Part shown: piece after piece, positions 25,139 to 34,697 of the stretch
Layout: each line of letters opens with the position of its first letter
Position numbering within the stretch: the first letter of the stretch is position 1
Assembly (NCBI GenBank): GCA_040397785.1
Contig: JBBAVI010000015.1
Location: forward strand, 12,752 to 76,751
Reading direction: 5' to 3'
Source: M3007 sp040397785
GTDB lineage: Bacteria > Bacteroidota > Bacteroidia > Chitinophagales > Saprospiraceae
Length of the DNA: 64,000 bases
Made by a program: the position numbers and the translations under genes
Notes under the pieces: generated by a model
The model's input: only the letters and a program-made list of their open reading frames with translations
What the model was told of the DNA's origin: nothing
Database searches by the model: none

Positions 25139-25170
25139 TTTGCAAAATCAATGGAATATCGATATTTTTG
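25139..25170 (+). promoter_or_regulatory. Promoter of the vapBC-type operon
   Basis: TTTG at 25139-25142 and TATTTTTG at 25163-25170, spacing 20 nt: an exact consensus promoter, 24 nt before the antitoxin ATG. Confidence 0.75.
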
Positions 25171-25193
25171 TACCTTAACTTTAGGAATTTACC

Positions 25194-25421
25194 ATGAACA
25201 CACTCCTTTTACAGTCAAAATTTGAACGATTGCCTGAGCATTTGAAAAAGCAAGTGCTCGATTATATTGAATTTTTAATGAGCCGGGAGGAGAAAGTAAT
25301 ACCACGACAAGACGTTGAAAAACCAACTAGAATTAAACCTGGATTTGGGGGTGCGAAAGGTATGTTTGTCATGTCACCAGACTTTGATGAGCCATTGGAA
25401 GACCTAAAAGCGTATATGTAA
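25194..25421 (+). CDS. Antitoxin, DUF2281/VapB-like
   Basis: A 75-residue protein. The N-terminal half is helical (FERLPEHLKKQVLDYIEFLM), matching DUF2281-type antitoxins; the C-terminal part with Gly and Asp/Glu (GFGGAKGMFVMSPDFDEPLEDL) is the segment that usually wraps around the PIN toxin. Its stop codon TAA is directly followed by the toxin ATG. AT-rich composition differs from guaB next to it, as expected for a mobile toxin-antitoxin pair. Confidence 0.88.
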   Translation: MNTLLLQSKFERLPEHLKKQVLDYIEFLMSREEKVIPRQDVEKPTRIKPGFGGAKGMFVMSPDFDEPLEDLKAYM

Positions 25422-25805
25422 ATGGATTTTTTGTTGGATACCCATACCTTGATTTGGTTTTTGGAAGGTGACAACAATCTTTCAAAACAAGTGATAGATT
25501 TATTAGAGGATCCACAAAAACAAAAACAGGTAAGTATTGTATCAATTTGGGAAATAGCAATTAAAATAAATATCGGGAAACTTGAAATCAAAACTGCACT
25601 TGACCAATTACCAGATTTTTTATTGGTAAATAGTTTTGAATTACTTCCACTTACAATTGAGCATTGTTTATGCTATCAAAAACTTCCGCTACACCACCGA
25701 GATCCGTTTGATCGCTTACTCATAGCTCAGGCTGCAATTGAGAACCTTACTGTTTTGACTAAAGATGCCCATTTTGAGGCATATTCTATTCCAATTTTGT
25801 GGTGA
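25422..25805 (+). CDS. PIN-domain toxin, VapC-like ribonuclease
   Basis: A 127-residue PIN-domain protein. Acidic active-site residues are seen in LLDTHTLIWFLEGD (Asp6), SIWEIAIK (Glu) and HHRDPFDRLLIAQA (Asp pair), and in the C-terminal TKDAHFEAY. Such toxins cleave RNA, commonly initiator tRNA or rRNA, when the antitoxin is lost. It is in the same operon as the antitoxin, with no intergenic base. Confidence 0.9.
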   Translation: MDFLLDTHTLIWFLEGDNNLSKQVIDLLEDPQKQKQVSIVSIWEIAIKINIGKLEIKTALDQLPDFLLVNSFELLPLTIEHCLCYQKLPLHHRDPFDRLLIAQAAIENLTVLTKDAHFEAYSIPILW

Positions 25806-25938
25806 AATCTCCCTGCTACAAATTTCCACCACCAACTTTTAAACCCTTTTGCATATCTTCTATCTTAAATTTAGAAAAGGAACTGGGCATCACCAAAGAA
25901 GATACCGGTAAAAAATAATCGTGCGTGAATTTGCGAAA

Positions 25939-26547
25939 TCAGGATTTTAAATAGGCCATCATCATTTCCGGGATAATTTTTTTGCGTTCAAGTATAAAAG
26001 CATTGAAAGCTTGATCCGTATCGACCCCACGCAAATTCATGATGGGTCGCCCCATAAAAGGGAATAGGATCAATCCCAAAAGCGCCATTTCAAATTGCAA
26101 TGGGTCAATCTCACGGATGGCTCCTTTTGCGGCTTCCGAAGCCAATTGTCGAGCCAGAAAAGTATCTTTTGGATGTCCAAAAATCCCAAAATGTTTCACT
26201 AATTTCTCTGGATTGCGCTGGATTTCGGAAGTGATGAAGATGGGCATCAAAGGATTTTCTAGGATTAAATCTGTGTATTTATCAACGATCAAGTAGACTT
26301 TATCCTCCAGCGGAATGTCCTGCTCCATGATTTGATAAATGAGGCGAATAAATAAAAAGAAGCTTTCATCAAATACGGTCAGGAACAGTTTTTCTTTTGT
26401 TCCAAAATAATAGTTCAGCAAGGCCGTGTTTACCTGTGCTTCTTCTGAAATGTCTTTGAAAGTAGCGCCATCAAAACCTTTTTGAAGGAATACTTTTTTG
26501 GCCGCTTCTTTGATCTTATCCTCTGAATCGCTGTTGATTTTGGGCAT
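25939..26547 (-). CDS. TetR/AcrR-type transcriptional regulator
   Basis: A 202-residue repressor. The N-terminal helix-turn-helix (about 8-55) reads IKEAAKKVFLQKGFDGATFKDISEEAQVNTALLNYYFGTKEKLF. The rest is a helical ligand-binding domain. It lies downstream of the EmrB-type gene on the same strand with a 197-bp gap, and so probably controls the efflux locus. TGTAAAC (26588-26594) and its complement GTTTACA (26629-26635) lie in this gap, 34 bp apart, and might be part of an operator. Confidence 0.88.
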   Translation of the reverse strand: MPKINSDSEDKIKEAAKKVFLQKGFDGATFKDISEEAQVNTALLNYYFGTKEKLFLTVFDESFFLFIRLIYQIMEQDIPLEDKVYLIVDKYTDLILENPLMPIFITSEIQRNPEKLVKHFGIFGHPKDTFLARQLASEAAKGAIREIDPLQFEMALLGLILFPFMGRPIMNLRGVDTDQAFNAFILERKKIIPEMMMAYLKS

Positions 26548-26744
26548 ATTGAATGCACGTTTTTACAAGAATACACAAATCTAAGGATGTAAACCTTGCT
26601 TTTTGGTTGTTTGTTTAAATAGGGCGCTGTTTACAAGTCTATTCTAACCAAGTGGAAGCGGAAAAGAGGGTCTCCAAGTAAACATCCAAACAGTTCCTAA
26701 AAATCTAATTGGTTATTTACGTGAAGACCCTTTTGGATTAAAAC

Positions 26745-28322
26745 TCAATGCACGGAGCCCACATCTACCGATTCCCCTTTTTTGATTTTTGCCAGAAAAA
26801 CCAATGGAAGAATACAAGCACAGATGATGCCGATCATTAAAAAACCTTCGGCATAGCTAATAATTGCCGCTTGCGTCGAAACGGCTCCTTCTATTGCGCC
26901 AGTTGCCATTTTTTGGGCCTCCTGGATGGATTTCCCCTGACTTTGAAAGGCTTGGACTAAATTGTAAAACCGTTCGTTCGATTCAGGATTATACAACGTA
27001 ATGTTGCCGATTAAATCATTTCTATGCACTGCAATTCTTCTGGTGACAAAGGTGTTGATGATTGCAATACCAAATGCCCCTCCCAATAAGCGCAACATAT
27101 TAGAGAGTCCCGATGCTTGAGCAATTTCATTCCCTTTTAGTCCAGATATGGTTAATCCTGCTACTGGAACAAATATAAAACCAAAGCCAAAACCTCTAAT
27201 CATTTGTGGCCAAAACCAATCCCACTCCCCAGATGTGGGTGTAGCCAAAAAGTAGGTAATGGTTTCATAGCCAATTACCGCGGAAAAGCCTAAGATAACC
27301 AACATTTTAGGACTTATCCCCTTTTGTAAAAGTGTAGCATTTAAACCCATTAACATACCCGTCAAAAAAGAACTTGGCAGGATCAACAATCCAGTTCTGG
27401 TAGCATTCCAACCTAAAAACCCTTGAACAAATACCGGATATAAAAAAACGGAGCAATAAATGGCGATACCAAAAGCAACATTCAAGGCGCAACCTACAAT
27501 TACATTTCTGTTTTTTAAAATCCTTAAATCTACTACCGGATTTTTGATCTTTAACTCTCTGATAATAAAGGCAATAATCCCAGTAACCGATAAAATCAAC
27601 ATTGTGATGATGAAATTGCTGTTGAACCAATCCTTTCTTTCGCCTTCCTCCAACACCATCTGCAAACCACCAATTCCAACAATTAGAAAGAAAATCCCCA
27701 AATAATCGATTTTCCCCACCAATTTGGATTTAGTGCCCTTGATGTATTTCCAAGAAAGGTAGGTAGCAATAATACCGATTGGAACATTGACATAGAATAT
27801 CCAACCCCAGGAGTAGTTATCCGTTAGGAATCCACCCAATACAGGACCTAAAGTAGGCCCCATTACAATACCTGCTCCAAAAATACCATTGGCTTTGTCA
27901 ACTTCCTCCGGTGGAAATGTCTCCACCAACACCGTTTGTGCGGTAGCAAGTAAGGCCCCACCACCAATACCCTGGATAAACCGCCAAAATACAAGCACCC
28001 ATATTGAATTGGAAGCGCCACACAAAAAGGAGGCCACCGTAAACAGAATAACCGATGCTGTAAAGTAAACCTTTCTACCGAAAATATTGCTCAAAAAGCC
28101 GGTAAGTGGGATAATGATAATATTTGAAATGGCATAGGCGGTAATAACCCATGCGGTTTCTTCAATGGTAGCACCGAGGTTACCCGCAATTTGCCGGGTT
28201 GCCACGTTCACAATGGAAGTATCAATCAACTCCATAATTGCGCAGGTAATCACGGTAATGGTAATCAGCCATTTTTTTGCGCCTACTTCATAAGTTGGCT
28301 TTGTATCAACTGCTTGTTCCAT
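26745..28322 (-). CDS. DHA2-family MFS multidrug transporter, EmrB-like
   Basis: A 525-residue inner membrane drug/H+ antiporter with about 14 transmembrane helices. Motif A reads GFLSNIFGRKVYF; motif C-like sequence is in GAGIVMGPTLGPVLGGFL; and the DTSIVNVA motif of the first helix is present. The gene starts 2 nt after the EmrA-like gene, and a TolC gene precedes that, giving an inner membrane pump, adaptor and outer membrane channel in one transcription unit. The drug specificity cannot be read from the sequence. Confidence 0.93.
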   Translation of the reverse strand: MEQAVDTKPTYEVGAKKWLITITVITCAIMELIDTSIVNVATRQIAGNLGATIEETAWVITAYAISNIIIIPLTGFLSNIFGRKVYFTASVILFTVASFLCGASNSIWVLVFWRFIQGIGGGALLATAQTVLVETFPPEEVDKANGIFGAGIVMGPTLGPVLGGFLTDNYSWGWIFYVNVPIGIIATYLSWKYIKGTKSKLVGKIDYLGIFFLIVGIGGLQMVLEEGERKDWFNSNFIITMLILSVTGIIAFIIRELKIKNPVVDLRILKNRNVIVGCALNVAFGIAIYCSVFLYPVFVQGFLGWNATRTGLLILPSSFLTGMLMGLNATLLQKGISPKMLVILGFSAVIGYETITYFLATPTSGEWDWFWPQMIRGFGFGFIFVPVAGLTISGLKGNEIAQASGLSNMLRLLGGAFGIAIINTFVTRRIAVHRNDLIGNITLYNPESNERFYNLVQAFQSQGKSIQEAQKMATGAIEGAVSTQAAIISYAEGFLMIGIICACILPLVFLAKIKKGESVDVGSVH

Positions 28323-28324
28323 AT

Positions 28325-29401
28325 TTATTTTGTTTTCACTTTTACCGAAACACTCATGCCTGTACGTAAAGGATATTCTGCGCTTGGGGCTTCTGTGAAC
28401 ACAATTTTTACCGGAATCCGTTGGGTCACTTTTACAAAATTACCCGTGGCGTTATCCGCAGGCAACAACGAAAATTTTGCGCCAGTCGCTTGCGAAAAAG
28501 ACGCGATTTTACCTTGAAAAGACTGCTCTGAATATGCATCTATCTCTATTTCAACCGGCTGGTCAACTTTCATGTTTGCGATTTGGGTTTCTTTGAAATT
28601 GGCGATCACCCAAATGTTTTTATCGTCGGTGACGGCCATTAACGGTTGTCCAATGGACACAACCTGTCCTTTTTGAACATTCTTTTTTGAGATGATGCCA
28701 TTGGCTGGGGATGTAATTACGCAGTAGGACAACAGCAGCTTAGCAGCTTCCAGGTTCTGCTGGGCCTGCCTAACCGCCAACTCTGTCAAAGTGGTACCTT
28801 CCTTGGAAGAGGCAAGTGCCGCTTGCCCGGTTACGACCTGTTGTTTGGAGGCGTCTATTTGTTGCGTCAATGAATTAGCCTGACTTTCAGCAATTTTCAA
28901 TTGGGCCTCCGCTGCCTCTTTTTCTGCTTTGGCAACATCATATTGAAGTTGGCTTCCCGATTTTTGTTGGAACAACTTTTCGTAACGGACAAAGTTTTTG
29001 GTAGTTAATTCAACCCTGGTTTTAGCGGCTTCGATACCCGCATTTACAGAAGCAATATTAGCAGATATTACATTTGAATTGGCTTTAATCGTTGATACCG
29101 AAGCCGAGGATGTATTGCTATTGCTTTTGGATAGTTTTACATTTTGTTGGGCTTGTTCTAGTGCAATTTGCGCCTGCGCCACTGCAATTTTATAACGCGC
29201 ATCATCCAATATGGCCAAAGTGTCGCCCTCTTTAACGGCTTGGTTGTCTTCCACTAAAACAGAAACAACCGTACCGTCAATTTTCGGGATTATTGGGCTA
29301 ATGTCACCCTCCAATTGGGCATTATCCGTAGTTTGGTTACCAGAGCAGCCAACGAAAAGAAAACATGATATAAAAAAGGAGTAAAAAATTGATTTTTTCA
29401 T
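28325..29401 (-). CDS. HlyD/EmrA-family efflux adaptor protein
   Basis: A 358-residue periplasmic adaptor with a lipoprotein-like signal (MKKSIFYSFFISCFLFVGCSG, possible lipid Cys). A biotinyl-lipoyl-like beta segment (IPKIDGTVVSVLVEDNQAVKEGDTLAILDD), a long alpha-helical hairpin of about 150 residues rich in Ala, Gln and Ser, and a beta-barrel domain (QIANMKVDQPVEIEID) are visible. I take ATG 29401; ATG 29422, seven codons earlier, would abut the TolC stop codon. It links the EmrB-like pump to TolC. Confidence 0.92.
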   Translation of the reverse strand: MKKSIFYSFFISCFLFVGCSGNQTTDNAQLEGDISPIIPKIDGTVVSVLVEDNQAVKEGDTLAILDDARYKIAVAQAQIALEQAQQNVKLSKSNSNTSSASVSTIKANSNVISANIASVNAGIEAAKTRVELTTKNFVRYEKLFQQKSGSQLQYDVAKAEKEAAEAQLKIAESQANSLTQQIDASKQQVVTGQAALASSKEGTTLTELAVRQAQQNLEAAKLLLSYCVITSPANGIISKKNVQKGQVVSIGQPLMAVTDDKNIWVIANFKETQIANMKVDQPVEIEIDAYSEQSFQGKIASFSQATGAKFSLLPADNATGNFVKVTQRIPVKIVFTEAPSAEYPLRTGMSVSVKVKTK

Positions 29402-29422
29402 GATTGTTGATTTTTGGGGCAT

Positions 29423-30763
29423 TTATTTGCCCAATGTTTTGTTTAATTTTTTAAATGCCAATTGTGCGTTGGCGTTGGCTGCGTTTAGGTTCAGTTGCGC
29501 TTGCAACAGTTTGGTGTTGGCATCTAAGAAATCGGTAGGCGTCGTGGTGGATGCGGTTAGCCGATTTTGCTCCACCCTGAAATTTTCAGTAGCCTGTTCC
29601 ACTGCTTTTTTAGCGTATACGATTGCTTGTGCAGCTTGCAAATATTCGGTATGAGCCATGTTGACTTCAATCATAATACCTTCACTTGCAAGATTGTAAC
29701 TTGATCGTACTTTTTGAATGGATTTTTGAGATTCCAGCACTTTAGCCTTGTTGGTGTACAACTCAGATAGAGACCAATTCAGATTTGCCCCAATAAACCA
29801 GGTAGGTTTAAATTTTGCTTGGTTCGGAAAAACTCGTTGCTCTGGCATATTGTAATTTCCGCTGGCAATGGCACTTACGGTTGGCAGATAATTGGATTTC
29901 GTAATTTTAAGTCCAATTTCTGCTGCTTCGGTTGCCGCTTTAATGCTCTTTAATTCGAGCCTATTGCTCAGTGCTTCAGCGATGTAGGTATCCAATTTAG
30001 CATCGACAACAACATCGCTTTCGAGCAATTCAGGCAATTCTAAGGTGGAGTTGACGGATAAACCCGTGTAAATGCACAGATTGTAGTTCAGTGCGGTGAT
30101 GGAGTTGGAGATATTGCTCAAATTTGATTCAAGATTCGTGATCGCTAAATCAATTTTCAACACATCGTTATCAATGCCAATACCTTGATTTACAAAGTTA
30201 ACCAAGTCCTGTTTGTTGCTATTCAGCACCTTAATATTGGCCTCTATGATTTTTTTTGATGTTTTTAATACGAATAAGTTGTACCATAAAGCAGTGACAT
30301 TATAAGTATTTGTGATTATATTTTTCTGCAAATCATAGCTAATCACTTCTGATTCTTTCCTGGTAGCCTCGATGCTGTAGGCGATTTTATTGCCATTCCA
30401 AATGAGTTGCTTTAGTTGCAGCGAATTGTAGGATTGGTTTAAAATCTGAGGATTGAGGGTCACTTCTCCGGTTGGAAAAGCCACACTAAAAGGGGTAACG
30501 TTATCGCTTATCCTGGTATAATTTAAGTTTAACCCAACTTGTGGCTTCCTTAAATTATTGATTTGAGCGATTTTAGCGTTCAAAATTTCTAATTGAGCGC
30601 TGTCCACTTTCAGTTGTAAATTGTGCCTATTGGCAAGTTGTATAGCATCTTCTAAAGAAAGCAATACTGTCGTTTGGGCGGGTAATAAACAATTGAAAAA
30701 AAGCAGCAGGAGCAAAACCAAATTGCGCCTTGATCGTGGAAAATCAGTTGTTGTAAAAGTCAT
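29423..30763 (-). CDS. TolC-family outer membrane efflux protein
   Basis: A 446-residue protein with a signal peptide after a short charged stretch (hydrophobic LVLLLLLFFNCLLPAQ at about 15-30). Two OEP repeats follow: SLEDAIQLANRHNLQLK at about 37 and a second half beginning near residue 235. It is the first gene of the efflux operon. Base composition is more AT-rich than in the flanking guaB and ileS genes, which suggests transfer. Confidence 0.92.
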   Translation of the reverse strand: MTFTTTDFPRSRRNLVLLLLLFFNCLLPAQTTVLLSLEDAIQLANRHNLQLKVDSAQLEILNAKIAQINNLRKPQVGLNLNYTRISDNVTPFSVAFPTGEVTLNPQILNQSYNSLQLKQLIWNGNKIAYSIEATRKESEVISYDLQKNIITNTYNVTALWYNLFVLKTSKKIIEANIKVLNSNKQDLVNFVNQGIGIDNDVLKIDLAITNLESNLSNISNSITALNYNLCIYTGLSVNSTLELPELLESDVVVDAKLDTYIAEALSNRLELKSIKAATEAAEIGLKITKSNYLPTVSAIASGNYNMPEQRVFPNQAKFKPTWFIGANLNWSLSELYTNKAKVLESQKSIQKVRSSYNLASEGIMIEVNMAHTEYLQAAQAIVYAKKAVEQATENFRVEQNRLTASTTTPTDFLDANTKLLQAQLNLNAANANAQLAFKKLNKTLGK

Positions 30764-30929
30764 CGTTTTGTGTTTTTAAATCTTTATTTTAAATAAGCGA
30801 TTAAAATAACAGTGAAAAAATATTTTGGTTCAGCATGTTTATAAAAATATTTTTTGGGCCCATTTTCCTAGTTTTTTCACTTGGTTTTGGTTGGCCATTG
30901 AAATATTTTTAACTCTTAAACCCTTTTCC

Positions 30930-31110
30930 TATCTTTACGTTTCATCTCGGCGCAAGTGTAATGCACGTTGCGCTCCATATTTTACCATGCATCATTCAGC
31001 ATCGATCATTTCAATAAGTATTATTCACCAAAGGTCACACACCTGAAGGGTATAAGGCTGTTGAAAAACAGAAACCCCGGTTGGTGTGATACACTTGCCG
31101 GGGTTTTTGT
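30930..31110 (+). ncRNA. Possible small RNA or leader before ileS
   Basis: A non-coding stretch that starts near a TATCTTTA promoter-like site (30930-30937) and ends at a strong intrinsic terminator before the ileS promoter. It contains a small hairpin CTGTT-GAAA-AACAG (31059-31072) with a GNRA-type tetraloop. CACACC upstream (about 31039-31044) can pair with GGTGTG (31084-31089) in the terminator loop, which offers a possible alternative fold. A leader peptide of 18 codons at 30961-31017 (MHVALHILPCIIQHRSFQ) with tandem Ile codons is conceivable. An ileS attenuator or an independent RNA are both possible; the evidence is structural only. Confidence 0.3.
31073..31109 (+). terminator. Strong intrinsic terminator upstream of ileS
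   Basis: AAACCCCGG (31073-31081) pairs with CCGGGGTTT (31099-31107) over 9 bp and Ts follow. There is no protein-coding gene directly upstream on this strand, so the transcript it ends is unidentified. Confidence 0.75.
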
Positions 31111-31125
31111 TTTGAATATCTTTGC
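31096..31125 (+). promoter_or_regulatory. Promoter of ileS
   Basis: TATCTTTG at 31118-31125 is an exact -7 consensus; TTG at 31096-31098 lies 19 nt upstream. The promoter overlaps the 3' half of the preceding terminator and gives a short leader of about 20 nt. Confidence 0.65.
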
Positions 31126-31152
31126 GCTCCAATTTTAAAATACGATACCACG

Positions 31153-34100
31153 ATGTACCGCGAATACAAACATCTCAACCTTGCTGCCTTAGACGCCGAA
31201 ATCCTGCAATTCTGGGAAGACGAACAGATTTTTCAAAAATCCATCGATCAACGCCCGGTGGATGAATCGTATGTTTTTTACGAAGGTCCGCCTTCGGCAA
31301 ATGGCAAGCCCGGCATTCACCACGTCATGGCACGTACGGTAAAAGACATGTTTTGCCGCTACCAAACCCTTAAAGGTCACCGCGTAGAACGCAAAGGCGG
31401 CTGGGATACCCACGGCCTGCCCATCGAACTCCAGGTGGAGAAAGAACTGGGCATTACCAAGGAGGATATCGGTAAAAAAATATCGGTGGATGAATACAAC
31501 CAGGCCTGCCGCTCTACCGTGATGCGCTACAAAGATTTGTGGGATGACATTACCCGTAAAATGGGCTATTGGGTGGATTTGGACAATCCGTACATCACCT
31601 TCGAAAACAACTACATCGAATCGGTTTGGAACCTGATCGAAATGTTGTACCACAAAAAAACACCTTCCGGTCAGACTTATTTGTACAAAGGTTTTACCAT
31701 TCAGCCGTTTAGTCCGGCGGCGGGTACGGGATTAAGTTCGCATGAGTTAAACCTTCCAGGGTGCTACAAGGAAGTGACCGACCTGTCGATCATTGCCATG
31801 TTTAAGGTAAAAAACGACGAACATGCTGAATTTCTGTTTTCGGAAGCCGATGAAGATGTGCGGATCATGGCCTGGACCACCACGCCCTGGACCCTGCCTT
31901 CCAATGTGGCTTTGACGGTGGGGCCGGAAATTCATTATGCTAAAGTGCGCACGTTCAATCCGTACACCGCAGCACCTGTGAGCGTAATTTTGGCATCCGA
32001 TCGTATTTCGGCGTATTTTAATCCCGAAAACGCCAGTTTGCCCATGGAGCCGCATGATATCACGGCTAAAAATCCGGCTATTCCTTACCGCATCGACCGT
32101 ACTTTTTGGGGAAAACAAATGCTGGGAGTGCATTTTGAACAACTCATGCCGTACGTGACTTCGCCTGAATTGGAAAAAGATGGCTTCCGGGTAATTGGCG
32201 GCAACTGGGTAACAACGGAAGACGGTACCGGTGTGGTGCATACTGCTCCGTACTTTGGCGCGGATGACTTCAAGACCTGTAAAGAAAATGGTGTGCCTTT
32301 TATCGGAATCATGGACGACAAAGACCGGTTGCAGCCTTTGGTGGATCGGCAGGGCCGGTTTGTGGCTGAAGTGACCGATTTCGCGGGTATGTACGTGAAA
32401 GCCGATTATTATCCTAAAGACGTTATCGCCGATAAATCCTTCAAATCGACCGATTTATTGATCAGTTTAAAACTGAAAGACGAAGGAAAGGCCTTTAAAA
32501 TTGAAAAATACAAGCACAATTATCCGCATTGCTGGCGGACCGATAAATCCGTGCTGTACTATCCGCTGGATTCGTGGTTTATCCGTGCATCGGCGGCCAA
32601 AGAGCGCATGGCAGAATTGAATAAAACCATCAACTGGAAACCAGAATCGACCGGAACCGGGCGTTTTGGACAATGGTTGGATAATTTGCAGGATTGGAAT
32701 TTGAGCCGTTCGCGTTATTGGGGCATCGCGTTGCCGATTTGGCGCACAGAAGACGAAAGTGAAGAAGTGTGTTTTGGCTCGGTGGAAGCCCTGAAAGAAC
32801 GGGTACGCGCGGCCAATTATAAAATCAATACCCGTGAGGGCCAGGAAGCCTTGTCGCAATCGGAAATTGAAGCAGTTATCAAAGGGTATGATTTAATCAA
32901 CCAGCCTGATTTTGACTTACATCGGCCTTATATTGACCAAATCGTATTGTTAAGCAAAGACGGCGCGCGCGCAATGTACCGCGAGGCTGATCTGATTGAT
33001 GTTTGGTTCGATTCGGGCTCCATGCCTTATGCGCAATGGCATTATCCATTTGAAAACCAGGATAAATTCCGCCAAAACTTCCCGGCCGACTTCATCGCGG
33101 AAGGCGTCGACCAAACCCGGGGCTGGTTTTACACCTTGCATGCGATAGCCGTGATGTGCTTCGATTCGGTCGCGTATAAAAACGTGGTATCCAATGGGTT
33201 AGTGCTGGATAAAGAGGGCAATAAAATGTCCAAATCAAAGGGAAATGTGGTCGATCCGTTTGAAACCATTGCCACCCACGGTGCAGATGCCACCCGCTGG
33301 TACATGATTTCCAATGCAGCACCTTGGGAAAACCTGAAATTTGACTTGGGTGGTATCGTGGAAAGTCGGAATAAATTTTTCGGCACCTTGTTCAATACCT
33401 ACAATTTCTTTGCCTTGTATGCCAATTTGGACCAATGGGCGATGGACGAGCAAAATGTGATGCCGTATTTGGAACGCAGCGAATTGGACCGCTGGGTCAT
33501 TTCCAAACTCTACAGTTTGGTGGCAGAATACCGCACTGCGATGGACGATTACGAACCGACCAAAGCCGCGCGTGCCATCGAAAGCTTTGTCGATGAGCAT
33601 CTTAGCAACTGGTATGTACGGCTTTCGCGCCGGCGTTTCTGGCGGGGCGATATGGGCGCCGACAAACGCGCAGCCTACGAAACCTTGTATGAATGTTTGA
33701 TGGTTACCAGTCAACTGTCGGCCAGTCTGGCGCCTTTCTTCTCCGATTGGTTGTACCGCAACCTCACCGCGCCCGTGCGCGAGCAAGCCAAGCACCATCA
33801 TACACCCTTGCGCCATGAATCGGTGCATTTGACCGACTTGACCCAGCCGGATGCCTCCAAAGTGGATCTTGATTTGGAGCAACGCATGGATTATGCACAA
33901 CGCATTTGTTCGCTGGCGCTGAGTATCCGCAAAAAGGAAAAATTGCGGGTGCGTTTGCCGTTGCAAAAAATCCTGTTGCCGGTATTGGATGCTTCCTTTA
34001 TTGACGCAGTGGATGGGGTTAAGGATTTGATTTTGAGCGAAATCAATGTAAAAGAAATCGAATACATAACGGACGCAAGCGGATTGTTGAAAAAAGGTGC

Positions 34101-34611
34101 CAAAGCCAATTTCAAAACCTTAGGCGCCAAACTGGGCAAAGACATGAAAGCCGCCGCCGATCTAATTGCGGCCTTTACCAATGAAGAAATCAATGCTTTG
34201 GAAAAAAGCGGCCAACACGCGGTACAAATCAAGGGGACCGATTACGTACTGACGCCAGAAGATTTGATTGTCACTACAGAAGACCTGCCAGGATGGAAAG
34301 TTGCCAACGATGCAGGATTGACCGTTGCCCTGGATGTAACCATGACCGATCAATTGCTTGCAGAAGGCACCGCCCGCGATTTGGTGAACCGCATCCAAAA
34401 CGTGCGCAAAGAGCAAAACTTCCAGGTAACCGACCGCATTGTAGTTACCCTCGAAAAGCATCCGGCCATCCTGGATGCCGTTGCGCAATTTGCCGATTAT
34501 ATCAAAGCAGAGGTACTTGCAGAATCCATCATTTTGGAAGAACAACTGGAAGCCGACAAAGTGGAACTGAATGATCAGGTAAGTTTGGGCATTTTGGTTT
34601 CTTTGAATTGA
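31153..34611 (+). CDS. ileS: Isoleucyl-tRNA synthetase
   Basis: A 1152-residue class I aminoacyl-tRNA synthetase that charges tRNA-Ile. The HIGH-type motif is in PPSANGKPGIHHVMART (His pair at about 55), and KMSKS is exact in NKMSKSKGNVVDPF. The editing domain (CP1, about 190-400) includes TTPWTLPSN and the anticodon domain lies at about 700-880. The length and lack of a C-terminal zinc finger fit the long, eukaryote-like type 2 common in Bacteroidota. The start at 31153, MYREYKHLNLAALDAEILQFW, is usual. Confidence 0.97.
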   Translation: MYREYKHLNLAALDAEILQFWEDEQIFQKSIDQRPVDESYVFYEGPPSANGKPGIHHVMARTVKDMFCRYQTLKGHRVERKGGWDTHGLPIELQVEKELGITKEDIGKKISVDEYNQACRSTVMRYKDLWDDITRKMGYWVDLDNPYITFENNYIESVWNLIEMLYHKKTPSGQTYLYKGFTIQPFSPAAGTGLSSHELNLPGCYKEVTDLSIIAMFKVKNDEHAEFLFSEADEDVRIMAWTTTPWTLPSNVALTVGPEIHYAKVRTFNPYTAAPVSVILASDRISAYFNPENASLPMEPHDITAKNPAIPYRIDRTFWGKQMLGVHFEQLMPYVTSPELEKDGFRVIGGNWVTTEDGTGVVHTAPYFGADDFKTCKENGVPFIGIMDDKDRLQPLVDRQGRFVAEVTDFAGMYVKADYYPKDVIADKSFKSTDLLISLKLKDEGKAFKIEKYKHNYPHCWRTDKSVLYYPLDSWFIRASAAKERMAELNKTINWKPESTGTGRFGQWLDNLQDWNLSRSRYWGIALPIWRTEDESEEVCFGSVEALKERVRAANYKINTREGQEALSQSEIEAVIKGYDLINQPDFDLHRPYIDQIVLLSKDGARAMYREADLIDVWFDSGSMPYAQWHYPFENQDKFRQNFPADFIAEGVDQTRGWFYTLHAIAVMCFDSVAYKNVVSNGLVLDKEGNKMSKSKGNVVDPFETIATHGADATRWYMISNAAPWENLKFDLGGIVESRNKFFGTLFNTYNFFALYANLDQWAMDEQNVMPYLERSELDRWVISKLYSLVAEYRTAMDDYEPTKAARAIESFVDEHLSNWYVRLSRRRFWRGDMGADKRAAYETLYECLMVTSQLSASLAPFFSDWLYRNLTAPVREQAKHHHTPLRHESVHLTDLTQPDASKVDLDLEQRMDYAQRICSLALSIRKKEKLRVRLPLQKILLPVLDASFIDAVDGVKDLILSEINVKEIEYITDASGLLKKGAKANFKTLGAKLGKDMKAAADLIAAFTNEEINALEKSGQHAVQIKGTDYVLTPEDLIVTTEDLPGWKVANDAGLTVALDVTMTDQLLAEGTARDLVNRIQNVRKEQNFQVTDRIVVTLEKHPAILDAVAQFADYIKAEVLAESIILEEQLEADKVELNDQVSLGILVSLN

Positions 34612-34630
34612 ACGATATTTTAATGTCTGG

Positions 34631-34672
34631 TACCGCTGGGGTGGCAGAAACTGCCCCAGCGGTATAACGCTA
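34631..34672 (+). terminator. Intrinsic terminator of ileS
   Basis: TACCGCTGGGG (34631-34641) and CCCCAGCGGTA (34654-34664) form an 11-bp perfect stem, followed within a few bases by ATTTTTTA. The next gene starts 34 nt after the stem. Confidence 0.85.
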
Positions 34673-34697
34673 TTTTTTACTTTGATTTCTCTTGTAA

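Noticed and set aside
30930..31152. T-box riboswitch before ileS
   Set aside because: No Stem I with specifier loop and no T-box consensus (AGGGUGGNACCGCG) can be found; T-boxes are also not expected in Bacteroidota.
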